Below are positions 1 through 11,448 of a DNA stretch of 64,000 nucleotides, one piece after another. The notes under the pieces were generated by a model. It was not told the DNA's origin. It saw nothing but the letters and a program-made list of their open reading frames with translations, and ran no database searches. The position numbers were made by a program, and so were the translations under genes. The DNA is from Athripsodes cinereus (taxonomy: Eukaryota; Arthropoda; Insecta; Trichoptera; Leptoceridae). The stretch's first letter is position 1. Each line of letters starts with the position of its first letter. The DNA lies in the NCBI GenBank assembly GCA_947579605.1, contig OX388329.1, forward strand, positions 27,750,193 through 27,814,192. The letters are read 5' to 3'.

Positions 1-1650
1 CTAAAATGTAAAATATACTACTTGGTACCGGTTTAGTGGCTAAAGCAATCGCTTGGCTAATGGGGGCGAATGGGTTTAATCCTAACAGTTGGTTATTTAT
101 GTCTATCTTCGGATATCCATCTATCGATTTGAACAGATTAGTCAAAGAGAAATAAAGTCAAACAACGATTCTCTTCGCCCATTGGATAGATGCTCCATTA
201 AAAGGCGCCGAATAACTTATCTGATTATATATTATATATTATTATATGATTATATATTATTATCATTATCGCACGCAACAACCCCTGTGCAATACAATAA
301 ATTAGAGCGAACATTTTATGTTCACATAGACCAACGCCCTTGTGTCACTTAATGGATTTCTCTGTCCGTCAAACTTTCCTTCAGTTTTCGTTTATAAGAC
401 TTTGATATCACTACAACCGCTAGCTAGATATTAAGTATCGCTGCCTTTTGAATCAGTAGTTGAGAGTTTTATTATTTTTATCGCTTTCATTGTTCTCAAA
501 AGTTATGAGAACTTTATGTTTGAACTAAGCCTGGAATCGTACCTACTAAGAACCTTGGTGAAGTAATTGAAGCGTGATGAAACTAAGACACCGTAACCGA
601 TGTCATAATAATAACAATCATAATGTACCAGCTAATGATATCTATCATTAATAATTACTATTATGACTAAGAAAAAAAAATAACACTATCACTAACAAGA
701 CGTCTATACATAGGCATGCTCTACTATGCACTTGTATTATCCAAATATCAGAACTTACTTGTAAAAAAATCTTGTTGAAATTTCGTTAAAGCTTTAGTAG
801 ACTGGATTTATTGTATGTATCTATTAATGTAATAACTAACTGAATACGTCTGAAAGATCGAATGCTACACAAATTATAAGTAATTATTTACAGTCAATTT
901 ACTTCACCACTCAGAAGAAGCTGGCAAGACAATTTGATTGAAGATTGACAATTTGCTAGAGGTCCGAAAAACATTGCTAAATAAAGGGAAAGTACCTAAA
1001 TAGTGATGAGTACTAGTTCAATTTAAAGAAAAAAAAAATCGTGGGCGAATCACACATTTACAAGTAATTCAAAAATTCTTTAATGGCATATTAAATAGCC
1101 AAACAAAAAAGGCTAGGTAAAGCGATCTGTTGATGTGAAATCCATAGAAATTCAGATAAGTATTCCATAGATACATCAGTTCACGTAGTTTTCAAGTGAG
1201 TAAAAGTTTATTTACATAAGCAACTCTACTGATTCTTATTTTATTTATAGGTTAGCTTAAACTGCACTGTTACATTTTTACTGTTCAACCTCCACATTGA
1301 CAATACTTACAACAATAATTACCCATTATTGTATTCGTACTAGTTACTTGTAATGCTTCTCAGTACTTAAAGAAATATATAGCAGCATACAGCAAAGCGC
1401 TCAGTCGCAATCTGCGTTATCGAGTTATGCAATAATTCTCGACAGTGTTGTTCAATGTAAGAGCACTACTACTACTAAGACATGAAAACCGGTTTTTAAC
1501 GAAAAATGAAAAAAGGATATACGATGGTTACACAGTCCGTTTTGAAATTGGTATTTTTTAACCGAAATGCTGTTTTAATTCCGTTATTAATAAATCTAAT
1601 ATATTTTCAAGCACATGTATACCAGAGGGCAGAAAACCGTTAGGCAGACT
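1..1650. other. AT-rich intergenic or intronic DNA, nothing recognised
   Basis: I see no convincing gene, repeat family member or RNA in this stretch. The only open frame over 80 codons (89-352, plus) is low-complexity (IYYILLYDYILL) and lacks any family signature. Short (TAA)n and (TATTA)n runs occur. Confidence 0.6.
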
Positions 1651-1654
1651 AAGG

Positions 1655-1910
1655 CAAAGGCTGTTGAATAACACCAAATAAGATTTAAAGAAGCTAAATG
1701 ATAAATACGACTGGCAATCCACTGTTCAAGATAAAAAGTTTTGAATATTGATTTTTTTTTAATATTTATTTCGTAAAACTCCATTATATACAAATAACTC
1801 CATTATATAAATTATTTGTGTATAAGATAAAAAGGCTTGAAGATCTATTGTTTTGGAGACCAAGACCATGCAAGTGCTGATCGGTTATCGGAAGCAAATT
1901 AGTAGGTACA
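1655..1910 (+). mobile_element. Degenerate LINE C-terminal fragment, interrupted
   Basis: This stretch aligns by eye with 29560-29740. Both carry CTGGCAATCCACTGTTCAAG or a close variant, followed by a frame reading like FEAKPLQ.L.GHRK, which resembles the extreme C-terminus of insect LINE reverse transcriptase proteins. Here the two halves are separated by about 90 bp of AT-rich DNA (1750-1840) that is absent from the other copy, and the frame is broken. The alignment is visible in the sequence; the LINE assignment is inference. Confidence 0.35.
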
Positions 1911-1989
1911 TTATTATTATTGGACAATATTAAAGTGTCGTTTACGTGCCAAAGCACCTCAAGGACACTGTACAATTTATAAATTCTAG

Positions 1990-3050
1990 GACATTAGATC
2001 CACGTCATATTATTATAAATACATTGATAAATACATAAAGGTATCCACGTGTCCGAAACAAATTCTAGATTTTAAGTTGGTTCGATTTATTGATTGAGGC
2101 CGTCAATTTTGCCAAACTGACAATTAACTAGTAAGTTAAAATTGACTTAATGTACAAACTACTAAATATAGTTAAATTCAAATCGTTTGTGCTTTTTCAC
2201 ATAAATTGTTTCAATTTAATATTAAGTGGGTTCTGGAGTGGTTTTAGCATTAAAAAATACACAGAAGAGATGAAAAATAAATGATCAAAACTTCACAAAG
2301 AGAAGTTATTTTCATAACAATCAAACTTACATAATATGAATCTTGTATTATGGCTTCTAACGCGACTATACATGTAACTATATACAATATTAGTGTTGTG
2401 GAATTCTAAAGAAATTATTTTTCGAGAAAATTACCGAGAAATTACTCGGTAAATTTCTCGGAGTGGAGAATTTTTGGAGAATTATGGTGTATTTTGAGGA
2501 AGAAATTTTTTTTTATTGATTATTTTGACAACGATCAATAAAAAATACCACTAGGAAAAATTATGGCGAGAAAATTCTCTTCCATCAGACGAGATATGTT
2601 TGGAGAATTTTCTCTACTCACATCACTTTATACAATACACTTAACACTGAGACCTATATTAATTAGAAAAAGGTCATTCTTCATTTTGGCCTGGCAGGGA
2701 ATTAAAAACGGGACTTCCATTGGCCGTTTTGATCTAAATGTTTAAAATATATAGATATTTGTATAAAATTAATACAGTTTTGCATTCCCTAGCGCGTTAA
2801 TAACTACGCAAGTATTATTTCGTGTACAAAACATTTATACTGTACATTTATATTTCCATTATTATTATAATAAAATATTGAGAATATTGTAGTACTTGTA
2901 GAACTGTAAGGTAATTCGTTGGTGAATTTCAACACAATAGGCTTGTGTTTCAATCTTTATCAAAATATAATATAAACATATTACGAGTTACCTACGCACA
3001 ATTCTCTTATTTATACGCACTAACTATTTTATTTATTTATTTTTCACAAC
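1990..3050. other. AT-rich DNA, nothing firmly recognised
   Basis: The stretch contains a local hairpin-like repetition of GAGAAATTACTCGG-type sequence near 2420-2480 (TTTCTCGG repeated around ACCGAGAAATT). The frame at 2563-2745 has no family signature. Confidence 0.5.
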
Positions 3051-3054
3051 AGGA

Positions 3055-3400
3055 GGTGAATGGAGAGAGTTTTAAAAGAGGACTGAAGACACACCATTTT
3101 GCTGGAAGTTTCGGGTGATGGATACGATAAACGGCGCCCTTGAGGTCATGTTATGAGTAAACGGCGCTTTACAAATTGTCCATATATATATATATATAAC
3201 AATACACGGCGTGAGCTTTTTGCATGTTAGGAATATTAGACATATTAAACAAAAAAAATGTAAATTTTTTTTTAGTATTGCCCCAGAACAGATTTCGATC
3301 TAGTGGGGCATTATATTCCAATATGATTTTTACTGTTATTTAAGAATGTAAAATTTTGGAAATAAATAAATAAAAAAAAAAAATAAATAAAAAAAAAAAA
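3055..3400 (+). mobile_element. 3' end of a CR1/L2-like LINE with hairpin and A-rich tail
   Basis: The frame GESFKRGLKTHHFAGSFG followed by a stop (about 3060-3117) resembles the C-terminal end of insect CR1/L2/Jockey-type reverse transcriptases (FKxxLKTHxF). About 150 bp downstream a small stem, GCCCCA paired with TGGGGC (around 3282-3310), precedes (AAATA)n/poly(A) at 3360-3400. The same stem layout recurs at 12958-12990 with a different stem sequence, suggesting a shared 3'-end structure used for priming. The element is 5'-truncated. Family assignment is inference. Confidence 0.5.
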
Positions 3401-5300
3401 AATGATTTAAGGAATAATCACATAAAAAAGAATACAGTATTACAGAAATTAAGATAATATTAGACATGAATAATTAATTGATAAAACTTGAAAGAAATTG
3501 ATTCAAATAAATCATTTTTTTTTTACAATTTTAAAAGAATACGTTAATAATAACAAACAACGATAATAAATAGATTTTTTTGACCTGATGGTAGTGAGAG
3601 TAAATTAAAGGTTTATGTTTTCTTTTCGTTAGGGAAATATTTATATGGGCGACCGAAAAAAAGGTTCGACTGCCAATTAACATATGGGCGACAAAAAAAA
3701 AAGTTTGCCGACTTATATTCAGTGACAAAATTTTCAAGACAGAACTGCAAAAAATTGAGCGACAGTTGTACTACGTGAGCGATTGAATATTCTTAACGGA
3801 CGACGAAAAATACTTGCTGAGCGTCTACATACCCAGGTATACCAACTGTTTGACAGGAATACCAAGAGAAATGCGACAATTCAATTTTTATTCTTAATTT
3901 TACCAAATTATTTTTAATTGTGTATATTAAATTAAAACGCTCTTTTTAATTAACTGTTTATATCCTATGACTCACTAAGTTTGAATCCGTAAGCTCATAA
4001 TCGAAAGTGCTTTCCGGCTGCCGACTAACTTTGTTTTCAAAATACTTTTGGGTTTATTTATAAACATGTCATCTTAAATAAAATGCAGCTCATTTGAACT
4101 ATTGCTCGCCTGCCAATTTTCGATTTATTTGTTCCCACAACTGCGCTGTTACCTAAATAGTTATACAGTATTATGGTCGCATAAACTGTATTAAGTGGTC
4201 GCTTACTCGTCAAACACATTTGGTCGCCAAGCAAATAATTCTCTTCAATGCTCATTTCCGTATTTTTTGCAACTTGCAATACAAATATTCTATCACTGTA
4301 GCTTAGATTCTATACTTTTCTTTGCATATATAGAGTACATTTAAAAAAATATTTCTGTCGTATACGCGAAATAAAAGCGAATGAAACCATCCATAAAAAA
4401 AAAACAGTTTTATCCAATCAGTTTGAATGACACATAAGCTGCATTGAAATTACTACGTGGAATTTCTATTGAACTATGTATACAGTTTTCCAAATGCCTT
4501 CAAAACCCAGAATCTTTCATATATGAATATATATTATTAATCCGATACAAAAATTGTTAACGCAACAAATTTTATTTTTGGTTATTTTTCATACTATTTA
4601 TAATGAGAGGTGCAAGTTTCGATATATTGAACTATTATCAAACTGTATCATTTTCATTAAAAAAAAAGTATTTAATAAAGCGAAAGTGAGTTGACCTTAT
4701 AAAGGTCACAATATTCCCTAGATACAAGGAACGGAGTGCGTTAAGAGTGTGACGGCCGCAGCGTGAGCGCTTACGCGTAAACAGATCCAGCATAGCAACA
4801 ACGAACATAATGAATGTAGTAAAAGTATTAAATTTAAATAAATAATAACACGGTGATAATGTTGTGTTATGTCGAAAAAAATTACGTCAAAATTTATGAT
4901 TTTTAAACTCAAATTAATAACGAGATCGTAAAATTTTAATATATAGTATATTTGTATAATATACTGTATACACCGCAATGTACACTATCATACACATATA
5001 CACTAAGATATATTAAACTCACACAAACATAAATATACTCGTACATATATACACAAGTACTGCGCAACCAACAAAGTGTGTTAGTAGGTCATGTCCTAGA
5101 TATAAGCTAATATTATATAGAGATATATTATATAGTATTATATTACACATTATAATATGTATCTTGAATACTATATTATCTATAACTATATAGATACAAG
5201 TATGAAGTACAATATGACGATATGTATGTAAAATCTGATGAGGGTTAATTAGATGCGGCTGTATTATTTCATAGGGTTAAAATTCATTAATAAATTCGTT
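3400..5300. other. AT-rich DNA with one GC-richer patch
   Basis: No gene or repeat could be assigned. A GC-richer patch at 4720-4800 (GTGACGGCCGCAGCGTGAGCGC) stands out and may be a repeat or regulatory fragment. 5090-5230 is dominated by TATA-rich dinucleotide-like sequence. Confidence 0.5.
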
Positions 5301-5309
5301 CCATCACGG

Positions 5310-5400
5310 AATTTCTCCCATGTGGAGTAGCTGGCGGATCTAGTACAATGTAAAACAACATGCAAATCGTCCTCTCCGTGGCAGTAAAAGGGAGGAAGTC
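5310..5400 (+). repeat. Dispersed repeat containing TCCCAC..GTGG motif
   Basis: It shares a degenerate core (CCCA.GTGGAGTAGC.GGC) with stretches at 18640-18740, 32150-32190 and 43015-43130, where the best copy reads TCCCACAAGTGGGGTAACC followed by GACCAGCTGCATGTAA. The function is unknown; it probably derives from a LINE 3' UTR. Confidence 0.4.
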
Positions 5401-5572
5401 AGGATAAGGGGCGAAACTCATTCCTGAATCGAATATGTGAAATGTATTGAGACTTGATGTTTTGCAAATATTAACCTTTTGCAGGACACTCGAAAGCTTT
5501 CTGAAAAGAATGGGAGATCTATTCTCCGCCCGGGGATAAAAAAATATGTCAGTTATTTTAAAGTTTAACCAC

Positions 5573-5900
5573 TTTATTTATTTATTTTTTAGTGTATTTT
5601 GATACACACAACTTTATATAGAAATGCGTTTAAATGAAAATACATATACATACAATCAATACAAATCAGAGGGCGAGGCAACTAATCCGCAAGTTTGAGT
5701 AACATTCCATTGGATTGGTTTGAAACTATCTCTTGCCAGTCTTTTCAGTTCTACATATGTGCTATAGAGAATGTCTTTCACTACTTAATCTATGTAGGCG
5801 TTTCTTGGTCGGCTTCTATAATTCCTGCCTTCAGTCATAGCATCTGCGATGGTAATGAGCGGGCCTGATGTCAGTTAGATAAGTAAACGGTTCAGGATCG
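5573..5900 (-). mobile_element. RTE-like LINE C-terminus and 3' tail (STYVELKRLA family)
   Basis: On the minus strand the frame reads TEGRNYRSRPRNAYID, a stop, then VVKDI..STYVELKRLARD. It is the same protein as the 21942-22163 copy (TEGRNCRDRPRNPFLDQVAE..STYVELERLAEN). This is the conserved C-terminal tail of RTE-like retrotransposon proteins (GRPR box followed by a helix). It is followed by a 3' UTR containing CTCGCCCTCTG and ends in (AATA)n at 5573-5590. One in-frame stop marks it as dead. The first part of the protein is absent (5' truncation). Confidence 0.65.
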
Positions 5901-6024
5901 CTCAAGATGATGCTCTCAACATTGAGAAGGTCTAAACAGGAGTGATCTAAGAAAAATAATCTTATTACTTAATCCTCTCGAGAGCATTAGAAGAAAAATA
6001 TTATTTTACATTCAATGCTGTTTT

Positions 6025-6285
6025 ATGTTTCCAGTTGATCACCGCGACAATAGGGAACGATGGGGCTTCCTACAGGACGAATCCGGAGCATGTGACTGTG
6101 GTGCAGCACAGACTATGCCACACTTGTTGGAGTGTCCATTGTGCCCTGTCACTTGCACAATGGAGGATATTTTTGACGCATCTCCACCTGCTGTGCGTAT
6201 TGCACAGTACTGGAGATCAGTTTGATTGTTTTTTTTTTCTGGGTTTCGACACGATAAATAATAATAGTTGATCACCAAATTTAAA
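6025..6285 (+). mobile_element. LINE C-terminal zinc-finger-like fragment
   Basis: The translated end CDCGAAQTMPHLLECPLCP..CTMEDIF, with a stop at 6225, has the Cys-x-Cys..His..Cys signature found after the reverse transcriptase domain in many insect non-LTR retrotransposons. The four ligands C, C, H and C are all present. Only about 65 codons remain, so the copy is 5'-truncated. Downstream, the TTTCGACACGATAAATAATAATA tail looks like the element's 3' UTR. A more decayed relative lies at 47060-47152. Confidence 0.65.
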
Positions 6286-6488
6286 GAAATTATTTTGTAG
6301 GTATATAGGTCGATCAGTAGATACAAATGTAACCGGTAACTTAATTACAAAAAAAAATACGGGCCTCAAAGCGGGAGGGACAAAATCGAATACTAATACA
6401 ACAAACTAAAACACAATATTTACGATTCATGAAAACAAAATGAAGAATATATCTTTTGATATTTAAGAGAAAGGGAGTAAATTTATTC

Positions 6489-6612
6489 ACTGTGTCGGTG
6501 TTTACGTAGTAGAATTCCATAACGATATTAAAAAACAAATATTTTCTACTCCTTTAGTTCTTTATTGAAAGAGGCGTATTCGTTTTATAAAGACATTGTC
6601 AATCTCTGGGAA
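6489..6612 (-). mobile_element. Hammerhead-bearing PLE-like unit, U3/A8 subgroup, 11-bp TSD
   Basis: The unit is flanked by an exact duplication of TAAATTTATTC (6478-6488 and 6613-6623). Read on the minus strand it has a degenerate hammerhead core, then a leader, then ATG opening MEFYYVNTDTVN, after which the unit ends. The same opening peptide occurs in the 12.4 kb and 38.2 kb copies. The unit is short because its leader is partly deleted. Fixed 3' end plus TSD indicates target-primed reverse transcription. Confidence 0.7.
6561..6606 (-). ncRNA. Hammerhead-like motif, degenerate, UUGACAA core
   Basis: On the minus strand UUGACAA (6602-6596) replaces CUGANGA, then U, an imperfect stem II (GUCUU/AAAAC), GAA, and UACGCCUC. 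Stem I adjacent to the core is GAGA/UUUC. The lost A15.1 and weak stem II suggest it is inactive. Confidence 0.45.
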
Positions 6613-6624
6613 TAAATTTATTCA

Positions 6625-7330
6625 GATTCTTGAACAAATTTATTCCATTGATGATTTTATTGTTCACTCTTATTGGGAGGTTGTAAACGACTATACAATT
6701 TACCTTATTATTCCGCCGTCATACTTCTGTTTAATGATATATAGATACATACATGAAAGTATTAACAATAAAGAAATCAGATAATGTGACAAGTGAATCA
6801 TCTTCTATATTTACAAAAAAAAAATGTGGATACGTAATTTTTGAATAGCTCTAAATGGAGATTCCTCATTACTACCCCGTGTTTCCGATTGAAACATTAC
6901 AAGGTAAATGATTATGATGATAGAATAATTGCGAGTACAATAGTAGATTAACAATAATTATAGTTTATAACTTAAGTAAAATGTCATGTTATTATTCACT
7001 TCTTCTTGTTTTATTTCATGACAACGCACCCGCGATCGAATGAATTGTGTTATTTCTTACTCGCACATTTCCACACAATATTACCTACACAACCGCTACA
7101 TAACTGATTTGGTATAAAATTGGGTAAATATCGGTTTCACTTTCACCTGAATTGTCGGATATTAACGGAAAGTGATCGTCCAATGTCTACCGTTACGTAC
7201 ACTCGCATAATATGACATTCAATTACTGTAAATCTGACTACTTTTTATCACTATAAGTATTATTTAACATTAGGACGGCTTTCGGCAATTCTAAATATAT
7301 TACATACTTGCACTAATAAGGTATGACTAT
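6625..7330. other. AT-rich DNA, nothing recognised
   Basis: No repeat family, gene or RNA could be supported here. Confidence 0.5.
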
Positions 7331-7337
7331 GATGCTA

Positions 7338-7717
7338 ACATTTGCGAACAAACGAAAAACTGAAGTGTGTACAGCGTGCCATGGAGAGACTAATGCTAGG
7401 CATCAGCTTGAGAGACAAAATAAGAAACAAAATCATCCGACAAAAGACAAAAGTTATCGACATTGTAGATAGGTAAATGAAGTCTCCAAGCTGAAATGGC
7501 AATGGGCTGGTCATGTGGCAAGGCGAGAGGATGGCAGGTGGACTTCCAGAATTCTTGAATGGAGGACGTAGGAGGACAAAAGAAGTGTTGGAAGACCCCA
7601 AAAAAGGTGGGTCAACGATATTGTTCCGGTGATGGGAAAACAGTGGTGTCGTGTTACACGAGACCGTAAATTGTGGAAAAGTTTTGAAGAAGCATATATT
7701 CAGCAGTGGAGAGAAGA
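7338..7717 (+). mobile_element. RTE-like LINE C-terminal fragment (family C), host of a nested insertion
   Basis: Pieces of one protein are readable across frames: KLKCVQRAMERLMLGISL, then VSKLKWQWAGHVARREDGRW, then KRSVGRPQKRWVNDI and KLWKSFEEAYIQQW. In that order these are the C-terminal blocks of RTE/BovB-like endonuclease-reverse transcriptase proteins. Stops and a frameshift interrupt it. At 7710-7717 (AGAGAAGA) the sequence switches abruptly to a different RTE family (7718-8041) and AGAGAAGA recurs at 8042-8049, so the second element landed in this one. Confidence 0.7.
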
Positions 7718-8041
7718 CAGAATGCGCGTGAATAAACTACGGTGGTTTGGACACGTTGAACGAATGAACGAAGTAAGAATGACAAAGAGGATATACTTGT
7801 CTGAAAGAAAAGGTGTGAGGAAGCGCGGACGTCCGAGAACCACGTGGCTTGATCACGTGGATCAAATTCTCAAGGACGGCCGCGTGTTGAGTAAGAGGAA
7901 TCGACGTGCATGTATGAGAAACTGTATGAATGTGGAGGAAGCGAAGGAAGTGTGTAAAGATAGATCTGTGTGGCGTTCCGTTCTCTCTGCCTACCCCACT
8001 TGGGATACGGCGTGAGGGTATAGTATAGTATAGTATAGTAT
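7718..8041 (+). mobile_element. 5'-truncated RTE-B copy with (TATAG)n tail, TSD AGAGAAGA
   Basis: RTE-B is the most abundant LINE family here (7 copies). This copy encodes RMRVNKLRWFGHVERMNEVR, then GVRKRGRPRTTWLDHVDQIL, and ends AYPTWDTA with stop. These are the GHVERM and GRPR blocks typical of the C-terminal region of RTE-like proteins. The tail is a short (TATAG)n run at 8019-8041. The 8-bp duplication AGAGAAGA flanks it (7710-7717 and 8042-8049). Over 100 codons stay open, so insertion is fairly recent, but reverse transcriptase and endonuclease are absent. Confidence 0.8.
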
Positions 8042-8304
8042 AGAGAAGAAGGCTAGCAATGGAATAAGGTATGCCACCAATTCTGAACATCCGCACTTTT
8101 ATTGCCACGGAAAATGACGACTTTCATCTTAATTACACACAGTTGATCTGCTGATTATTACACACATTCGTGGGAGATGCCGTGATGGTTCTAAAGAGTA
8201 AGTGAATCATTTGCACTAATAGAGCCTAGACCTCTTTCCACCTTTTTGAAGAATAGTCTAAAATTTAGCAAATCTTGATTATTTACTCTATATAATCAAG
8301 ACTT

Positions 8305-8574
8305 ACAAAAAGAATTATGATTAATTTAAAATAAAAGAAACGTTGTACTTTCCACTAGAATAACTTTAATCAGTTAAAACGTTTTCGGAACTACTTGTTC
8401 CATCATCAGTAACAATACGATGGTGGATACAGATGATGGAACAAGTATCTAGTTCCGAAAACGTTTTAACTGATAAAAGTCATTCTAGTGGAAAGTACAG
8501 AGTTTATTTTATTTTAAATTAATAATAAATATGGAATTCCACAGTGTTAATCACGAAACATTCGAAAAATTAAG
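8305..8574. mobile_element. Hammerhead-bearing inverted PLE-like unit, ~11-bp TSD
   Basis: Two arms of about 85 bp (roughly 8320-8407 and 8432-8522) are reverse complements with few mismatches. The plus-strand arm continues through TTTATTTTATTTTAAATTAA to ATG at 8531, opening MEFHSVNHETFEKLR, and the unit ends near 8574. Flanking AATCAAGACTT (8294-8304) and AATTAAGACTT (8575-8585) differ at one base. The left arm holds the better ribozyme core, the right arm a U4-to-A change. Confidence 0.75.
8373..8413 (-). ncRNA. Hammerhead ribozyme motif, type I, canonical core
   Basis: On the minus strand, stem I GUUA pairs with UAAC, then CUGAUGA (8409-8403), an extra U, stem II GGAAC/GUUCC with loop AAGUA, GAAA (8386-8383), a tiny stem III AAC/GUU without a loop, and U17. 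Predicted cleavage is between 8377 and 8376. Every conserved core base is present apart from the additional U after A9. Minimal stem III is the form reported for PLE and retrozyme hammerheads, which often act as dimers. Confidence 0.7.
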
Positions 8575-8589
8575 AATTAAGACTTTTGC

Positions 8590-10085
8590 CCTTGTGGATA
8601 ATACAGTAATGGTGTAAATAAGCAGGCTTATTACTCTAGCAGTATACTGAGTAATAACTTTTTGTCACCTACGTATATCTATAGGAAATCTCTTTTTTTT
8701 TGCTAGGCAAGGTAGTCTTTGCTACCTGAAACGCTTGAATGATTTTTCAGGTGAGGCCATTCATTCAAGATCATTCAGAGATACGCTTGTGACAATTTTT
8801 AGTACAACAATAATTACAGTAATCGGTCATTCATGGAGGCCGATCGATACAATGACATCTTCCATGGCTGAGACAACAGAGTTCAATTAACTGGGAAACT
8901 GTTTTGTAGCACCTAGATGAGCCAAAAACTAATTTCAAAGAAATACTGTTAGACAACTCAAGACAAAGTTTTTTAAATGAGTAAATTTGTAAAGTTGAAA
9001 TCTTTGAAAGCCTGAAGTTTACTGCACAGGATCCTAGAGCTTGGAGACTCTATGTTTTGAATATTCAAGTTTTACGCGAGAAAAAATACGATCATGTAAC
9101 ATTAATTACGGTTTTGGAAAAATCTTCAGTTTTTTTCTGATCTGGTCCATAAAAGGACTCATAATAACACAATAAATATTAGCTTCATAAACAAAAAGGT
9201 ACAAAATGTTACTTATAAAACATTTTATACTGATTTTAAATAAAATTTTGTGTATTTAATGCAAAAAGGGGCGATAACCTAAAATAAATTGCTTTATAAT
9301 AAAGAAAAGTGATTTCACCATTACACATTTTTTGAGAAAATATTTTAAATACGTCGAGTTTTGTAAACAGCACCAGATTATGTAACGATGTATTGAACTT
9401 TATATTTTCATACTAGGTAAAAAAAATATAATATAAACAATAGAAATCTCCAAAAAATGTATGGAGAGTAAGGAAATTCCCCGAACTTAGGTTTGAATGA
9501 TAAAAAATACCAAGATGCGGGTTGATCGCATGGCCGATCTTCATAATATTTTCATAAAAAAATCCTCACATTTAAATAAAAGTGGCATGCTTTCAATAGA
9601 TAAAATTTTTCTAAAGATAAGCATCTAGATCAATAATCTACACGAAAAAATTAACGAAAGCAATAAATAAAAAATAATATCTCTACATTAATTTTTTTCA
9701 TAAGTGTGTCATTTCAGTAATTATTGACCTCATTCTCATAATGTTTATTATAAAAAAATAGGATATCTTGATAAAAGATTACTTCTTTTTCTAAGTTATT
9801 TTATGTTCATTATAGTAAAGCAGTAATACGCTTATACTATTTCTATTTTCCCCACATAATGTGTTAGTTATATTCGACTTGAAAAAGCTCTTTTTTCATC
9901 GAATTGGTCATGGGGTTTTTCGACGTTTGACCGCCTCGACTGTTTTGAAACATATAAAGTGCAGGACTACCATCTAAAAAAAACAGCGTGGACCTTCAGA
10001 TCATTCTTAAGCCATGACCGGAGGCGGTAGACTGGCTGTCTGTCAGCGCTGCTGGAGACAAGGCTGTAGAGGATACGGCATAGCT
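8590..10085. other. AT-rich DNA, nothing recognised
   Basis: I read both strands and found no supported coding or repeat feature. A GC-richer patch at 9990-10085 (GACCGGAGGCGGTAGACTGG) is unassigned. Confidence 0.5.
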
Positions 10086-10089
10086 AGTG

Positions 10090-10302
10090 GATTCGATTCG
10101 GATCGTATTTTAGTCCCGAAATTTTCGGGATTATAACTGAAAAACATTGCAAAAAGATAAATAAAAAAACTGATTTTGACATGGTTTACTAATTTTTTAG
10201 TTACTTTTCATTATTACACAATCCCTGGGTTATCCCGGAATTAACTGTAGATAATCCCAAAATCCCAGGATTAGAAAAAAGGGCCGGGATCGAATCCTCT
10301 AA
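10090..10302. mobile_element. Possible hAT-like MITE with GGATTCGAT ends
   Basis: The left end GGATTCGATTCGG and the right end CCGGGATCGAATCC are imperfect inverted repeats. Inside, CCCGAAATTTTCGGG forms a perfect hairpin and the other side has ATCCCAAAATCCCAGGAT-like sequence. This layout resembles small hAT-like non-autonomous elements of arthropods. I could not define a target duplication. Confidence 0.4.
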
Positions 10303-10805
10303 ACCTCATAGCCCACACGGGCGAATGTTTACAAACACACCAAGCCACAGGGAAAGTAGAGTAAGTAATACGCCAATCAGATTTAAATATCTCACTTAGT
10401 CATATTTCTAGACAAGACTGATAAAACACACCCCAGGGTGTAAGAAATAATATTATAAGAGCGACCTCATAGCATCAAACAAGAAATATAGGTCTTATTA
10501 AGCCTCGTTCACATTACAGCTATTCATTCAATGCTCAGATCCTATAGCTCTACTACAGACTGCCCTCTATCCCACAAACTCCGTACATATGTTAAACATA
10601 TCAAATCTCAATTTACAACCTATTTAGTAAATATTCGATGTATTTAATAACGATAAGTCCTGGATCTTTTTTTTCTGCAAGTGCCCTGTCAGGCTCCCCC
10701 ACTCTGGCATAGACTCATCGCAGTCTTGTGCTGTCACTTCTGTATCCGGGTCAAGATTAATGTCTGAACGAATCTAATACTAGAGACGATAACCCATTGC
10801 ATAAG

Positions 10806-10948
10806 TTATTAATTACGTGTCGGTACACACGTTGTAGAATTCCATAATTAGGTAATTTGAAACAAGTGTTTCCTTCTACTATAGGTTGCAAGTGTTTCTT
10901 CCTACCAAAACTTATAGTAGAAAGAAACACTTGTTTCAAATTAACTAA
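10806..10948. mobile_element. PLE-like foldback unit without hammerhead, ~12-bp TSD
   Basis: The arms TTTGAAACAAGTGTTTC and GAAACACTTGTTTCAAA (10856-10872, 10924-10940) flank a short centre. The minus strand reads out to ATGGAATTC opening MEFYNVCTDT then stop, matching the other units. CCATTGCATAAG (10794-10805) and CCATTGCTTAAG (10949-10960) flank it with one mismatch. The ribozyme segment has been lost from both arms. Confidence 0.65.
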
Positions 10949-11448
10949 CCATTGCTTAAGATCAAAGGCTTCAAGTCATTACTTTGGTGAGTAAAGTTCT
11001 AATAAAATAACAGTTTCAAATAAGTACCTAATAAGTTATAAATACTATTCTTTGGACCAAAGGAGATCATAGCTGAAACAGAGCTAGATGTTTGCAAGTG
11101 GAGCTAGAACCTCTGATCAATCGATGGTAGCTCTATAAGCTGGCAGATCTGCCTTCTTTCTGTGTTGTGAAAAAGTCGAGCTTTAAAATAAATCTAGCAC
11201 AGCTCTAAGGCAAAGCTATTTGTAATGTAAATGCAGCTTAGTATATTCTATATAATATCGCATAGGATAGCGGTTGTCCTACATTTCACTACCTCCTTCA
11301 CATTCCCCCGAACGGGGAATTCAATTTATACGAGAAGATTCTAGAATTATGACGTTGCCTATGTCCTTCATTATAAAATGCATCCACTCCTACAAGTGCA
11401 ATGGTCCACATACCGATGGTGATCAATAAAATATAATATGCTTACAAA

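Noticed and set aside
89..352. 87-codon plus-strand gene at the window start
   Set aside because: No homologous motif, no start context or splice sites, and an IYYILLYDYILL stretch from TATTA repeats.
6611..6622. Distal stem I pairing (UUUAUU/AAUAAA) in the 6.6 kb hammerhead
   Set aside because: Part of the 5' strand lies inside the target duplication TAAATTTATTC, so the pairing is probably accidental.
7737..8108. 123-codon minus-strand frame, and similar ones at 34405-34680 and 44851-45144
   Set aside because: They are antisense shadows of RTE-B and recur only because RTE-B recurs.
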